This document shows positions 8,608 to 17,553 of a stretch of DNA of 64,000 bases, one piece after another. A program made the position numbers and the translations under genes. The notes beneath the pieces were generated by a model, which worked only from the letters and a program-made list of their open reading frames with translations, searched no databases and was not told the DNA's origin. Each line of letters starts with the position of its first letter. Within the stretch, counting starts at the first letter, position 1. The DNA comes from Lachnospiraceae bacterium (GTDB lineage: Bacteria > Bacillota > Clostridia > Lachnospirales > Lachnospiraceae). Location: the NCBI GenBank assembly GCA_029338735.1, contig JAQYAY010000027.1:1-64000 (forward strand). Direction: 5' to 3'.

Positions 8608-9363
8608 TCATTTCAAAAATTCTTCGGAATGAAATGTATGCTCAAAGAACACTGCCCTCATTCGTTTCGCTACATATTCCAGATCTGCAAGTACCTGACC
8701 ATTCACATCGAAGGAAAAGAGCTTTCCTGTCGGCAGTGAAAAAATAAGCTGCAGAGTATAGAGGAGCGTAGGAGTAAGTTCCATCGCTGTGCCTCTGATC
8801 TGCGAACGGCAGTCACTGTCATAGAAAAAGCAGTCTCCCACGCCGAAGTAATTCGTCTCATTGACATCTAAATGCTGCCCGCAGCCATAGCAGGAAAATA
8901 CATCCGGATATACGCCGTTTATCATCATTGTACGCAGCTCGTAGATGATCCTGACCGTTTCCCGCTTCGGTTCATGTCTGATAATGGCCTTTAAAGCTGC
9001 ATACAGGAGATTGAGCCGCTCGCTCTCGTCGAGTCCTTCTTTTCCAAAGAACTGGGCCACTTCAAGAAAATACATACCCATATAGGTATCATCCAGATCA
9101 CCCAGTATCTCGTCAAATCTGGCCTTCTGCCTGGCGCTTCGCAGAGTATAGCTGTTAGTCCCTGCATACAGCTCAAATTCTCCGAAGAAAAATGGATTCG
9201 TGGCCGCAAGCAGCGGACTCTTCGGCTTCGCACCACCACGGACGAAGGCAGATGTTTTTCCGAGCTCTTTGGTGAGGATTTCGATACGCCTGTCAGTCTC
9301 GCCTATGGGCATCGATGAAATGACGAAGCCGTTTGCTTTGATGAAATGACTGTCGTCAGGCAC
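8608..9363 (-). CDS. recO: DNA repair protein RecO
   Basis: A 251-residue mediator of the RecFOR pathway that anneals SSB-coated DNA and loads RecA. The N-terminal OB-fold region includes FVISSMPIGETDRRIEILTKELGKTSAFVRGGAK. The C-terminal helical region has a cysteine pair CYGC near residue 160, part of the zinc site, although the second pair is altered (only one later Cys, in SDCRS). The start is GTG at 9363, with AGGA 8 nt upstream overlapping the end of era; era stops 3 nt before it. The era-recO order is common in Firmicutes. Confidence 0.92.
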   Translation of the reverse strand: MPDDSHFIKANGFVISSMPIGETDRRIEILTKELGKTSAFVRGGAKPKSPLLAATNPFFFGEFELYAGTNSYTLRSARQKARFDEILGDLDDTYMGMYFLEVAQFFGKEGLDESERLNLLYAALKAIIRHEPKRETVRIIYELRTMMINGVYPDVFSCYGCGQHLDVNETNYFGVGDCFFYDSDCRSQIRGTAMELTPTLLYTLQLIFSLPTGKLFSFDVNGQVLADLEYVAKRMRAVFFEHTFHSEEFLK

Positions 9364-9366
9364 TCT

Positions 9367-10263
9367 TTATTCCTCGTCTTCTTTCTTGAAACCGTAGTTG
9401 GCAAGAAGTACTTCACTGTCACGCCAGTTTTCTTTTACCTTGACAAAGAGCTTCAGATTCACCTTGCATCCGAGCAGACGCTCGATCTCATATCGGGCGT
9501 TGGTTCCGATCTTTTTGAGCATCGAGCCATGCTTTCCTATGATGATTCCCTTGTGCGAATCCTTCTCACAGATGATCGTCGCATCTATGTCACAGATATG
9601 CCTGTCAGGCCTGTCCTTCATAGACTCAACCATCACAGCGATTCCATGCGGCACCTCATCAGATAAGGCCTGCAGGGCCTTCTCACGAACCATCTCAGCA
9701 ACAATTGCCTTCTCAGGCTGGTCGGTGATAGTGTCAGGATCGAAGAAATACGGACCTTCAGGCAGATAATTATAAATTGTCTGTACGAGATCGTCGATTC
9801 CCTTTTTCCTGAGAGCAGACACCGGGACTATATCCTTGAAGTCAAGCAGGTCCTTGTATGCGGCAATCGTGGTCAGGATATTCTCATGAGGGATCGTGTC
9901 GATCTTATTGATCACAAGAATGATAGGTGTCTTGCTGCTCTTAAGTCTTTCCGCAATGAACTCATCTCCGCCGCCAACGAATTCGTCAGGCTCGATAAGC
10001 CACAGTATCAGGTCAACACCTTTCATGGCAGCAGCCGTCACCTTCTGCATATACTCGCCAAGCTTGTTCTTTGCCTTGTGAATGCCCGGCGTATCAAGGA
10101 AGACGATCTGTCCCCTGTCATCCGTGAATACGGTTTCTATTCTGTTTCTCGTCGTCTGCGGCTTGTTGCTCGTGATCGCGATCTTCTGACCGATGATGCG
10201 GTTCATGAGCGTTGACTTGCCGACATTAGGACGACCAATTAATGTTACAAATCCACTTTTCAT
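9367..10263 (-). CDS. era: GTPase Era
   Basis: 298 residues. An essential ribosome-associated GTPase that binds the 3' end of 16S rRNA during 30S maturation. G1 is GRPNVGKST (10-18), G3 is DTPGIH and G4 is NKID. The C-terminal KH domain contains IIIGKHGSMLKKIGTNARYEIE. The length is standard. It is followed after 3 nt by recO and preceded by the 130-bp hairpin element H1, which separates it from the metalloprotease gene. Confidence 0.97.
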   Translation of the reverse strand: MKSGFVTLIGRPNVGKSTLMNRIIGQKIAITSNKPQTTRNRIETVFTDDRGQIVFLDTPGIHKAKNKLGEYMQKVTAAAMKGVDLILWLIEPDEFVGGGDEFIAERLKSSKTPIILVINKIDTIPHENILTTIAAYKDLLDFKDIVPVSALRKKGIDDLVQTIYNYLPEGPYFFDPDTITDQPEKAIVAEMVREKALQALSDEVPHGIAVMVESMKDRPDRHICDIDATIICEKDSHKGIIIGKHGSMLKKIGTNARYEIERLLGCKVNLKLFVKVKENWRDSEVLLANYGFKKEDEE

Positions 10264-10280
10264 AGTATCCTTTTTCGGTC

Positions 10281-10410
10281 AGAGTGGCACATGAGTTGCT
10301 CGAGACGCGCTCTCGCTCTGTTCTCAACGCAACGGACGCATAGGCGGCTTGAAAGACAGCCGCCAAGCGCCGGCGTTTCGAAAGGTCTCTCACAACTCAT
10401 GTGCCACTCT
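10281..10410 (+). repeat. Long-hairpin element H1
   Basis: The outer arms AGAGTGGCACATGAGTTG (10281-10298) and CAACTCATGTGCCACTCT (10393-10410) are perfectly complementary over 18 bp. The core contains blocks shared with H3 read on the minus strand: AGTTGCTC, CGCTCTCGCT, CGGACGCATA, GCGGCTTGAAA, ACAGCCGC and AAGCGCCGGCGT. It fills most of the gap between era and the metalloprotease gene. Transcribed from either strand, it would fold into one long stem with internal hairpins. Confidence 0.85.
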
Positions 10411-10426
10411 TCCCTCTTAGTACTTT

Positions 10427-10512
10427 ATTCAAAAAGGTTTTCAGTTCTATCAAAGAGTTCTTCGTTTTCATTCAAAAAGGTTTTCAGTTCTATCGAAGAG
10501 TTCTTCGTTTTC
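10427..10512 (-). repeat. 43-bp tandem duplication of the metalloprotease gene 3' end
   Basis: The last 43 bp of the M16 gene (10470-10512) are repeated immediately downstream at 10427-10469 with one mismatch. Because 43 is not a multiple of three, the junction itself makes the TGA stop (10468-10470). The displaced copy ends in TAA, presumably the original stop. Both stops give the same C-terminus, ENEELFDRTENLFE. Confidence 0.9.
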
Positions 10513-13413
10513 AGCTATGGCATCTTCAGATCCGACTACTGTAAGCACCGAATCCTTCAGTGCTGCCTCGACTGTATCTGCCAGATTCCTGATATCCTGC
10601 TGTGTAGCCGAGAGGACCTGGTCACGGGTCTTCTGGACTGCCTCATCTGATATTCCACCGATCACGTCTGAGAGTGCTCTCTGGCCTTCCATAGACGGTG
10701 TGAGCGGTGTATCAATATTGCTGATGGCTCCGATCACATACTTTGTCATGTCACGGTCTGACACATCGAAATTCCTGATATAGTCAGGTGTTGCGAGAAG
10801 GATGTCACGTGACTCCTTAAGATGCGGATCACGATATGTCATGAGTGTTGTATTGCCGCTTCTGGCGAAATTGGCCATGCAGCCATAGGCTCCTCCTTTG
10901 ACACGGATATTGATCCAGAGATAGTCATAGCTCAATGCCACTTTCAGGATCTGCATGGCTCCATTGTACTCGAATCCCTTGTCCCTGAAATTGCCGACTG
11001 TACTTACAAAGTTCACCTTGGATGCAGACTTGAAGCCTTCATTCTTCATATCTGTATCAAGATCAATCTCTGCTCCCGGCAGATCATTTACAGGATTAAG
11101 GACTTCCTTTGCCTTCTCCTGATACTGATCTATGATATCCATTACATTGTCACGACCGGTCGTGCTTACGATCATCGTATTAAGTGACAGAGCAGTCTTT
11201 AATTCCTCTCTAAACTTCGATACGAATCCGTCCACTTTTTCATCAAAATGCTCTGCAAAGTCCTGAATGAACCTCAGGTATCTGACTCCGCCAACAGCGT
11301 CCGAAAGTGCTGCGCTCTTTTTGATATGAGACAGTCCACGCATAGCTGCTGCCGAATGGCCTGCCGTCAGGAAGTGAGTCTCGATACTATTTTTCTCTTC
11401 CATGAGGACTTCACGGATCCTCTTCTTATCAGAGAAATCAGTCTTAAACAGCATCTGGTACAGAAGCTCCATTGCTGAGTCAGCCTCTTCATAGACGAAC
11501 TTCGTCTTGATATCTGCAAAGAACCGATACCCTTCTGTCTTGCTGCCAGGAAGCGGCTCTATATCACCATTTCCAATGCCTGCTGCCCGTACATCGGCTG
11601 ACAGGGAACCAAGATGGAGATTCACCTCTGTTGCGAAATCCTTATAACTGTACTTCTCTGTATCCAGAAGTCCGAGAAGCCTCATCCCGAATGCGAATGC
11701 AGGGGCATCGTCAAGTCCGATATTTCCTATATCGAAAAGCACATTCAGATAGTCGATTCCGTTCGTCTCAACATCGGTGAAGATAACCGGAACGCCCTCA
11801 CGGATATATATCTTCTTGTTATGCGGTCTTGCCTTTTTCTCGAGATCATCACGTGAAAGTACCGGTATCTTTGCCAGATCTTCCTGTGAAGACGGTGTTC
11901 CCTGATACTCCTTCAGATGCTTGGTGTCTGCAACTATTTTTTCAATCTCTTCGTCGGAAAGCGAAGCCTTTTTCTCAGCTATCTGCTTCCTGAATGCTTC
12001 GTCCTCTTCCTTCTGCAGTCCTGCCTTTGGATAGCACTCCACCAGCGAACTGTGCGGATTGCCAAGCAGATACTTCTGTATCAGACCCTCGAAATAATCG
12101 CTGTCAATATCCTGCTTCAGCTCTGCATATATCGGAAGGACACTGAGCCTCTGGAAGGCTGCCCTGTGATCATAGAGCCATGAATCAAGGATACCAAGTC
12201 CCCAGATGAGCCCCTTCGGATAACCGCCGAAGTCAGCCTCACGATACTTGAACTCATCTGAATTGATACCTGCAAGAAGCGATCTGTGATCGAGTCCGTT
12301 CTTTGACAGGTCAGCAAGAGTCTTCTCCACCAGCTCCCTGAACTGCTCTTTCTTATCCATATCACTGCCTTTTACAGTGATTGAAAAATATGGCTGCTGT
12401 ATGGTCTGCATCCCGCCATACACATCAGTTCCGATGCCTGCATCAAGTATTGCCTGTCTGAGTGGTGCACCCGGTGCTTCAAGAAGAGCATAGTCAAGGA
12501 TATCAAAGGCTGCAACAAGCTTGGTATCAAGAGCATCTCCTATCACGTAATTGAGAGACAGATATGTCTTGCCATCTTCGCTCTCGTCAGCTGATACAGG
12601 ATAAGCAATTGACTCCTCGTGCTGCTTATCAAAAGGAGCCTGCTGCTTTATCTCAGTCTTCGGGTCTATCGCATCATAGTGTGACAGATACTCCCGGTCG
12701 AGGTAATCAAGCTTCTGTGCCATGTCACAGTCACCATAGATGTAGATGTATGAATTCGACGGATGATAATATCTCTGATGGAAGGCCTTGTACTCCTCAT
12801 AGGTGAGCGTCGGGATATCCTTCGGATCTCCGCCGCTCTCCACGCCGTAGGTCGTATCAGGATAGAGTGAGTGCGTGATCTCCCTCTCAAGCACATCATC
12901 CGGTGATGAAAAGGCGCCCTTCATCTCATTGTAGACCACACCATTGATCGTGAGCGGAGAATCCTTGTCCTCCATCTCATAGTGCCAGCCCTCCTGACGG
13001 AATATCTCCTCATGCTTGTATATGTTCGGATGAAAAACTGCATCCATATAGACATCGATCAGATTATCGAAGTCCTTGTCATTCGTGGACGCTACCGGGT
13101 ATACCGTCTTGTCCGGATATGTCATCGCATTGAGAAAAGTATTCATTGATCCCTTGACGAGCTCGACAAAAGGGTCCTTTACCGGATACTTGTCTGATCC
13201 ACAAAGCACTGTATGCTCGATGATGTGCGGAGTTCCCTTGGAATTGTCCGGTGTCGTACGGAATCCGATGTAGAAGACCTTATTCACATCATCATTCTCT
13301 ATCAGTGTGATCCAGGCACCGCTCTTCTTATGACGCAGAAGCCTTCCCTTAGAATGAATATCAGTTAATTCCTGCTGTAAGATTAGTTCGTATTGTTCAG
13401 GTATTTTTTCCAT
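10468..13413 (-). CDS. M16C (presequence-protease-like) zinc metallopeptidase
   Basis: 981 residues. A large, probably cytoplasmic, clam-shell peptidase of the insulinase/PreP family that degrades short unstructured peptides. The inverted zinc motif HIIEH is at 63-67, with the downstream glutamate motif NEMKGAFSS near residue 165. The M16C-associated middle region and an inactive C-terminal half follow, giving the full family length. The start at 13413 has AAAGGA 7 nt upstream; 13 upstream codons are also open but lack a site. No signal peptide. Hairpin elements flank both ends, and the 3' end is duplicated in tandem. Confidence 0.9.
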   Translation of the reverse strand: MEKIPEQYELILQQELTDIHSKGRLLRHKKSGAWITLIENDDVNKVFYIGFRTTPDNSKGTPHIIEHTVLCGSDKYPVKDPFVELVKGSMNTFLNAMTYPDKTVYPVASTNDKDFDNLIDVYMDAVFHPNIYKHEEIFRQEGWHYEMEDKDSPLTINGVVYNEMKGAFSSPDDVLEREITHSLYPDTTYGVESGGDPKDIPTLTYEEYKAFHQRYYHPSNSYIYIYGDCDMAQKLDYLDREYLSHYDAIDPKTEIKQQAPFDKQHEESIAYPVSADESEDGKTYLSLNYVIGDALDTKLVAAFDILDYALLEAPGAPLRQAILDAGIGTDVYGGMQTIQQPYFSITVKGSDMDKKEQFRELVEKTLADLSKNGLDHRSLLAGINSDEFKYREADFGGYPKGLIWGLGILDSWLYDHRAAFQRLSVLPIYAELKQDIDSDYFEGLIQKYLLGNPHSSLVECYPKAGLQKEEDEAFRKQIAEKKASLSDEEIEKIVADTKHLKEYQGTPSSQEDLAKIPVLSRDDLEKKARPHNKKIYIREGVPVIFTDVETNGIDYLNVLFDIGNIGLDDAPAFAFGMRLLGLLDTEKYSYKDFATEVNLHLGSLSADVRAAGIGNGDIEPLPGSKTEGYRFFADIKTKFVYEEADSAMELLYQMLFKTDFSDKKRIREVLMEEKNSIETHFLTAGHSAAAMRGLSHIKKSAALSDAVGGVRYLRFIQDFAEHFDEKVDGFVSKFREELKTALSLNTMIVSTTGRDNVMDIIDQYQEKAKEVLNPVNDLPGAEIDLDTDMKNEGFKSASKVNFVSTVGNFRDKGFEYNGAMQILKVALSYDYLWINIRVKGGAYGCMANFARSGNTTLMTYRDPHLKESRDILLATPDYIRNFDVSDRDMTKYVIGAISNIDTPLTPSMEGQRALSDVIGGISDEAVQKTRDQVLSATQQDIRNLADTVEAALKDSVLTVVGSEDAIAENEELFDRTENLFE

Positions 13414-13457
13414 GATGTCCTTTCTCTTAACTCTTATCCATGTATGTGCCAAAAGGA

Positions 13458-13593
13458 CAGTCTGTGTGATTTTCTGCGAAGCGGTATAAGCGAGCGTCGG
13501 TACTTGGCGGGCGTATTCTGCCCGCCTATGTACCGCTACGTGAGCGGCATAAGGCGAGAGCCGCCCGCTGAGCAGAAAATATCACACAGACTG
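13458..13593 (-). repeat. Long-hairpin element H2
   Basis: The arms at 13458-13477 (CAGTCTGTGTGATTTTCTGC) and 13572-13593 are complementary apart from a 2-nt bulge. The core read on the minus strand follows the H1/H3 layout (CTCTCGCC, GTAGCGG, CATAGGCGGG, CCCGCCAAG, CCGACG) but is more divergent. The arm sequence CAGTCTGTGTGA equals the last codons and stop of the neighbouring mscS gene, so that gene's tail is present here in inverted as well as tandem copies. Confidence 0.8.
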
Positions 13594-13628
13594 GCCGGTT
13601 TTAAATCACACAGACTGGCCGGTTTTAA
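13581..13628 (-). repeat. 24-bp perfect tandem duplication at the mscS 3' end
   Basis: Units at 13581-13604 and 13605-13628 are identical. The upstream unit (in mscS sense) encodes the final residues TGQSV and stop; the other lies just beyond the stop and overlaps the right arm of H2. Confidence 0.9.
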
Positions 13629-14454
13629 GTGTCACATCCAGCTGATTATACGGTATCGTGATGTCTTCCTTATCGAAGGTCAGCTTCACCCGTTCGTTTA
13701 TCTCCCAGAGAACTGTCCAGTAGTCATCCATCGGTACCCAGATCCTGAATCCGAGATTGACCGATGACTCTGCGAGCTCTCTCACGAAGACCTGGATATC
13801 TGTATCCTTTACCCGCTTCTCTGTAGTCTCTGCGATATTGTAAAGGATCTCTTTGGCCTTCTTCAGGTCATCCTCATACCCGATACCGAATGTCAGATCT
13901 ATCTGTCTGCGGTCTGATGTCGTCACATTCGTAAGAGAGGAATTCGCGAGCGTCCCGTTCGGGATCACTACGATCTTGTTGTCAATAGTACGGAGTCTCG
14001 TATAAAAAATAGATATCTCTGCTACAGTTCCTTCGTTCTTGTGCGTGTCTTCTATAATGTAGTCACCGACCCTGAATGGCTTGAGCACGAGTATCAGGAC
14101 GCCTCCTGCGAAATTCGACAGAGAGCCCTGCAGTGCAAGTCCTGCCGTGAGTCCCATCGATGCGACAGCGGCCGCCACAGACGAGGTCTGGATTCCGAAC
14201 AGATTCAGAATGACAAGAATCAGTACAATGTAGCAACTGACATTTACCACTCCATCAGTGAACTGCCGTACACCCTTATCTACATCCCGCTTCTCCAGAG
14301 CTGTACGGACTATTTTTCTTAAGAACCTGATGATCTTCGCTCCGATGAACCAGACTATAAGCGCGATCACTACGCTCCAGAAAAAATCAAGCGACCCTGA
14401 TAAGAATTTTTTGAGCCAGTCCGTAAGGACTCCGCTATTAATTGCCAGATACAT
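13606..14454 (-). CDS. Small-conductance mechanosensitive channel, MscS family
   Basis: 282 residues. An inner-membrane channel that opens on hypo-osmotic shock. Two N-terminal helices (about 23-45, 70-90) precede the pore helix TM3, with its glycine/alanine pattern ASMGLTAGLALQGSLSNFAGG split by short breaks. The cytoplasmic beta/vestibule domain includes KPFRVGDYI, RLRTIDNKIVVIPNG and YQIDLT-like segments. The length matches YkuT-type channels. Its start overlaps the end of folC by 17 nt. The last codons lie inside a tandem duplication next to hairpin H2. Confidence 0.93.
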   Translation of the reverse strand: MYLAINSGVLTDWLKKFLSGSLDFFWSVVIALIVWFIGAKIIRFLRKIVRTALEKRDVDKGVRQFTDGVVNVSCYIVLILVILNLFGIQTSSVAAAVASMGLTAGLALQGSLSNFAGGVLILVLKPFRVGDYIIEDTHKNEGTVAEISIFYTRLRTIDNKIVVIPNGTLANSSLTNVTTSDRRQIDLTFGIGYEDDLKKAKEILYNIAETTEKRVKDTDIQVFVRELAESSVNLGFRIWVPMDDYWTVLWEINERVKLTFDKEDITIPYNQLDVTLKTGQSV

Positions 14455-15712
14455 TTTCTAAAATTTCTCCTGCAAAATACAGTGATCCAAATGCCACGAG
14501 TCCAAGTGACTGATCCTGCTCATGAAGCTCCATTGCAAGCGTCAGCGCATCGCTGATACTTCTCATGGCTCTGGCCTCTGCTCCTACGTCACGCACCATA
14601 CCAGCCAGTGTCTCTGCATCCATGCTTCGTGGATTATCAGCCTTCACACACAGATACATCGCTGCTATCGACTTCGTTCGGCCGATCATATGCTTCACAT
14701 CCTTATCAGCCATTGCCGCCATCAGGAAAATGAACTTGCGGCCCGGATATGCCTTCTTCAGCGTATCAGAAAGTGCCTTAACTCCTTGCGGATTGTGCGA
14801 TCCATCTACTATAAAAAGCGGATCATCACTGATCTTCTGAATCCGTGCGGGCCACTTCACTGTACGGATACCTTCCATTGCCCTATCCACATCAGCATGA
14901 GATTCTGAGAATTCAAGGGCTGCAAATGCGGCTGAGAGATTGTCGTACTGGAATTCTCCCAGGAGCGGCGGTCTCATAGACGGATCCCTGAGCTGTGCTT
15001 TCATAGAGGCCATTATGAGTGGTGCCGAAACCGAATCATGCACCGTCTTGTCATAGGCCTCATCGCATTCATAGTAGCCATTTGTATAGCTCTCAAGAGT
15101 CCTGATGACTGACGGCAGATTGTGTGCAAATACCATTGGCATATTTTCTCTTATGATCCCTGCCTTCTCTCCAGCTATCTTCTCAAGTGTATCTCCAAGG
15201 ATTGCAGTATGGTCAAAACCAATTGAAGTGATGACGCCGACTACAGGCGTCTCTGAGATGCCACGGGTAGAATCGAGCCGCCCTCCAAGTCCTGTTTCAA
15301 GAACCACATAATCGCAATTCTGCTCTTTAAAATACAAAAGAGCGATTGCAAGACATATATCAAAAAAAGTAGGTGCGTACTCTTCGTCCATAGGAACTGA
15401 AAGCACCTGCTCCGCAAGCCTCGTGAAATCATCCTCGCTGATGTATTCGCGGTTCACCTGTATCCTCTCACGGATAGTGATCAGATGCGGCGATGTGAAA
15501 AGACCAGTCTTATATCCATTTGCCTCAAGAGCAGCAGCTATATACATTGCAACCGAGCCCTTGCCATTGGTTCCAGCGATATGGAATATCTTCATACCCT
15601 TGTCAGGACTGCCAATCTTCGGCAACAGCTTCTCAGTCACCTCGCGCCCGGACTTATTCCCAAAGCGCTTCATATTTTCTATTTTATTTACAGTATCAAT
15701 GTATGCGTTCAT
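14438..15712 (-). CDS. folC: Bifunctional folylpolyglutamate synthase / dihydrofolate synthase
   Basis: 424 residues. An ATP-dependent Mur-ligase-type enzyme that adds glutamate to dihydropteroate and extends folate polyglutamate tails. The P-loop AGTNGKGS is preceded by IFHI, and FTSPHLITIRERI and VLETGLGGRLDSTR are strong FolC signatures; the C-terminal ligase domain includes IVDGSHNPQG. Start MNAYIDTV at 15712 fits family N-termini; 21 upstream codons are open but do not resemble FolC. It overlaps the mscS start and lies downstream of degV. Confidence 0.95.
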   Translation of the reverse strand: MNAYIDTVNKIENMKRFGNKSGREVTEKLLPKIGSPDKGMKIFHIAGTNGKGSVAMYIAAALEANGYKTGLFTSPHLITIRERIQVNREYISEDDFTRLAEQVLSVPMDEEYAPTFFDICLAIALLYFKEQNCDYVVLETGLGGRLDSTRGISETPVVGVITSIGFDHTAILGDTLEKIAGEKAGIIRENMPMVFAHNLPSVIRTLESYTNGYYECDEAYDKTVHDSVSAPLIMASMKAQLRDPSMRPPLLGEFQYDNLSAAFAALEFSESHADVDRAMEGIRTVKWPARIQKISDDPLFIVDGSHNPQGVKALSDTLKKAYPGRKFIFLMAAMADKDVKHMIGRTKSIAAMYLCVKADNPRSMDAETLAGMVRDVGAEARAMRSISDALTLAMELHEQDQSLGLVAFGSLYFAGEILENVSGN

Positions 15713-15782
15713 TTCATTTTCTCGTGTTGTTATACGTATATACAAGGGAATGGGAGCAGCTACATATGCTCCCATGACCGTG

Positions 15783-16640
15783 TCACACAGCCACTATAAC
15801 CCCGCCAGGCCCGGCATACATTGATGACACCCCGTCGGTATCCAGCACAAACACATCCTTGAACAGCCCGGTGCGCTTGACTTTTTCCTTGAGAGACGAA
15901 GCCGTGTCCGGCGCATTGCAATGGGAAATCGCAACGACCTTCTGCTCAGGATGCGATGTCACCTGCACCATGCACTCGACCATCTTGTCAAGGGATCTGA
16001 TCATTCCTCTGGCCTGTGCCAGCTGCTGGATCGAGCCCTCCGGAGTGGAGCCCATGACAGGCTTTATCGACAGAGTCGTCGCAAGCATGGCCTTGAGAGA
16101 TCCGAGGCGTCCAGCTTTTCTTAAAGTATCAAGAGACTCAAGCACGAAAAAGGTATGTTCTTCTTTAATAAATGCATCGACCTTCTTTATCACATCATTG
16201 AATGGAAGACCTTCATTTTCAGCAGCCTCGATATGCTGCGCAATAAGAGTCTGACCGATGGAAGCTGACTTCGAATCGAAGACGTGGATATTTTTCTGCT
16301 CGTCATCGTCATCCTCATGGTCCTCTTCATAGAGGCTCTTCGCGAGAACTGCCGCATTGTATGAACCGGACAGCTTCGCTGACAGGGTGACTATATATAC
16401 ATTTTCCGCATCGGTATCCTCGATGGCCGCCAGATATGCAGCCGGCGACGGACAGGCAGAATGCGGCGGCTCCTTGGAATCCTTCATCTTCTTCAGGAAG
16501 GCCTTCTGGTCAAAGGTCTCGTCGTCAGCCTGCTCCCAGCTTCCGACCTGAAGCGTCAGGGCCACATGTGAGAAATGTTCTGTATCATTTTTCTGCTGCG
16601 GAGTAAATTCACCACAGCTGTCAACTATAATCTTATACAT
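15783..16640 (-). CDS. DegV family fatty-acid-binding protein
   Basis: 285 residues, the family's usual length. DegV proteins bind a fatty acid between two domains; some serve FakA as FakB subunits that present exogenous fatty acids for phosphorylation. Visible signatures are IIVDSCGEF at the N-terminus, SAKLSGSYNAAVLA, FDSKSASIGQ and LDTLRKAGRLG. The N-terminal TTSPA-type motif is changed to ACPSPAAY. A very acidic insert (EEDHEDDDDEQ) near residue 110 is unusual. AGGAAAACAG precedes the ATG. Confidence 0.9.
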   Translation of the reverse strand: MYKIIVDSCGEFTPQQKNDTEHFSHVALTLQVGSWEQADDETFDQKAFLKKMKDSKEPPHSACPSPAAYLAAIEDTDAENVYIVTLSAKLSGSYNAAVLAKSLYEEDHEDDDDEQKNIHVFDSKSASIGQTLIAQHIEAAENEGLPFNDVIKKVDAFIKEEHTFFVLESLDTLRKAGRLGSLKAMLATTLSIKPVMGSTPEGSIQQLAQARGMIRSLDKMVECMVQVTSHPEQKVVAISHCNAPDTASSLKEKVKRTGLFKDVFVLDTDGVSSMYAGPGGVIVAV

Positions 16641-16696
16641 CTGTTTTCCTGTCTTGTAGTATTGTCAGTCTAAACTATTATATATGATTTTATAGC

Positions 16697-16737
16697 AAAA
16701 AAAAAGGACGAATCCCTTATAAAAAAGAACCCGTCCT
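16697..16737 (-). terminator. Rho-independent terminator of the cold-shock gene
   Basis: On the minus strand AGGACG pairs with CGTCCT around an AT-rich, partly paired centre (also AAG/CTT), followed by a run of at least eight T residues. It lies about 20 nt after the csp stop codon. Confidence 0.85.
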
Positions 16738-16756
16738 CTGTTTGTATGATATTCTG

Positions 16757-16957
16757 TTACTCGACTACCTTGACATTCACTGCCTGTGGTCCCTTGGCTC
16801 CTTCAGTCACATCATACTCGACTGTTGCGCCCTCTGCTAAGGTCTTGAATCCGTCCCCGGCAATTCCTGAATAATGAACGAATACGTCCTTTCCGTCGCC
16901 GTCAGAGATGAAACCATATCCCTTCTGGTTATTAAACCACTTAACTGTACCTCTCAT
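16757..16957 (-). CDS. Cold-shock domain protein (CspA family)
   Basis: A 66-residue single-stranded nucleic-acid-binding protein acting as an RNA chaperone. The five-strand OB fold has RNP1 KGYGFI and RNP2 VFVHY. The start is MRGTVKWF at 16957 with GGAGG 7-8 nt upstream; a further upstream ATG in frame contains that ribosome site and is therefore not the start. It has its own terminator, so it is probably monocistronic. The 80-nt AT-rich leader above it is suited to temperature control, an inference. Confidence 0.95.
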   Translation of the reverse strand: MRGTVKWFNNQKGYGFISDGDGKDVFVHYSGIAGDGFKTLAEGATVEYDVTEGAKGPQAVNVKVVE

Positions 16958-17058
16958 TTCTAGATCCTCCAAAAAACCGATGTCTTAAAATATTAAAACA
17001 TCATAAACTAATAACATCTTTATTTTAATCCTCTTTTTGCTCCGTGTAAAGCGAAATT

Positions 17059-17553
17059 TTAAAATTCGATGCCATTTTTTGTCAGGAATACTTCAAAAAA
17101 ATGATCCCAGGCTTCGTCAAGCGATCTGTCCGGTGAAAAAACTCTGTAATTTGTTCCTGTCACAATGGTTACAGCACCATTTTTGTAGGAAACTGTTGCA
17201 GAGAGTGAATTCACGTCATCTTTTGTAAAGGTTGATGAACTCTTATCGATCAGGTATTCCACGAGCTGGGACGGCGCATGAAACACGAGCTTCATGTATG
17301 TCGGACTCCTCTTCCCCTTTATTATTTCAAAAAGAAACTTCCTGACAGAAGCATATTTTACAAAAGTCTCTGTCGGGAAGTCTTTACTCTCCTTTTCCTC
17401 ATCCGTAAAGAAATCCTGCTCGAACGTCCCGTCAATCGTATATGTGACGAACGTCCTGACCGTGATCCCACTGACAGTGAACCTGTCAAAAGTCTCTCTT
17501 GTCAGGAGATGGGTCATGATATTCTTTACGCTTTTAATTTCTATACTGTTCAT
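17059..17553 (-). CDS. DUF5721-like protein of unknown function
   Basis: 164 residues, no signal peptide or membrane helix. The N-terminal pattern (IKSVKNIMTHLLTRETFDRF..., then TFVTYTIDGTFEQDFF) resembles a Clostridia-specific family annotated as DUF5721; this is pattern recall, not a search. A conserved-looking central stretch, LFEIIKGKRSPTYMKLVFH, suggests a compact alpha/beta fold. The ATG overlaps the stop of the clpX-like gene by 4 nt, so translation is coupled. The link to a Clp ATPase is the only functional hint. Confidence 0.6.
   Translation of the reverse strand: MNSIEIKSVKNIMTHLLTRETFDRFTVSGITVRTFVTYTIDGTFEQDFFTDEEKESKDFPTETFVKYASVRKFLFEIIKGKRSPTYMKLVFHAPSQLVEYLIDKSSSTFTKDDVNSLSATVSYKNGAVTIVTGTNYRVFSPDRSLDEAWDHFFEVFLTKNGIEF

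Noticed and set aside
13414-13452. Upstream start for the M16 metalloprotease
   Set aside because: The 13 extra codons have no ribosome site, while the chosen ATG has AAAGGA at good spacing and the family N-terminus.
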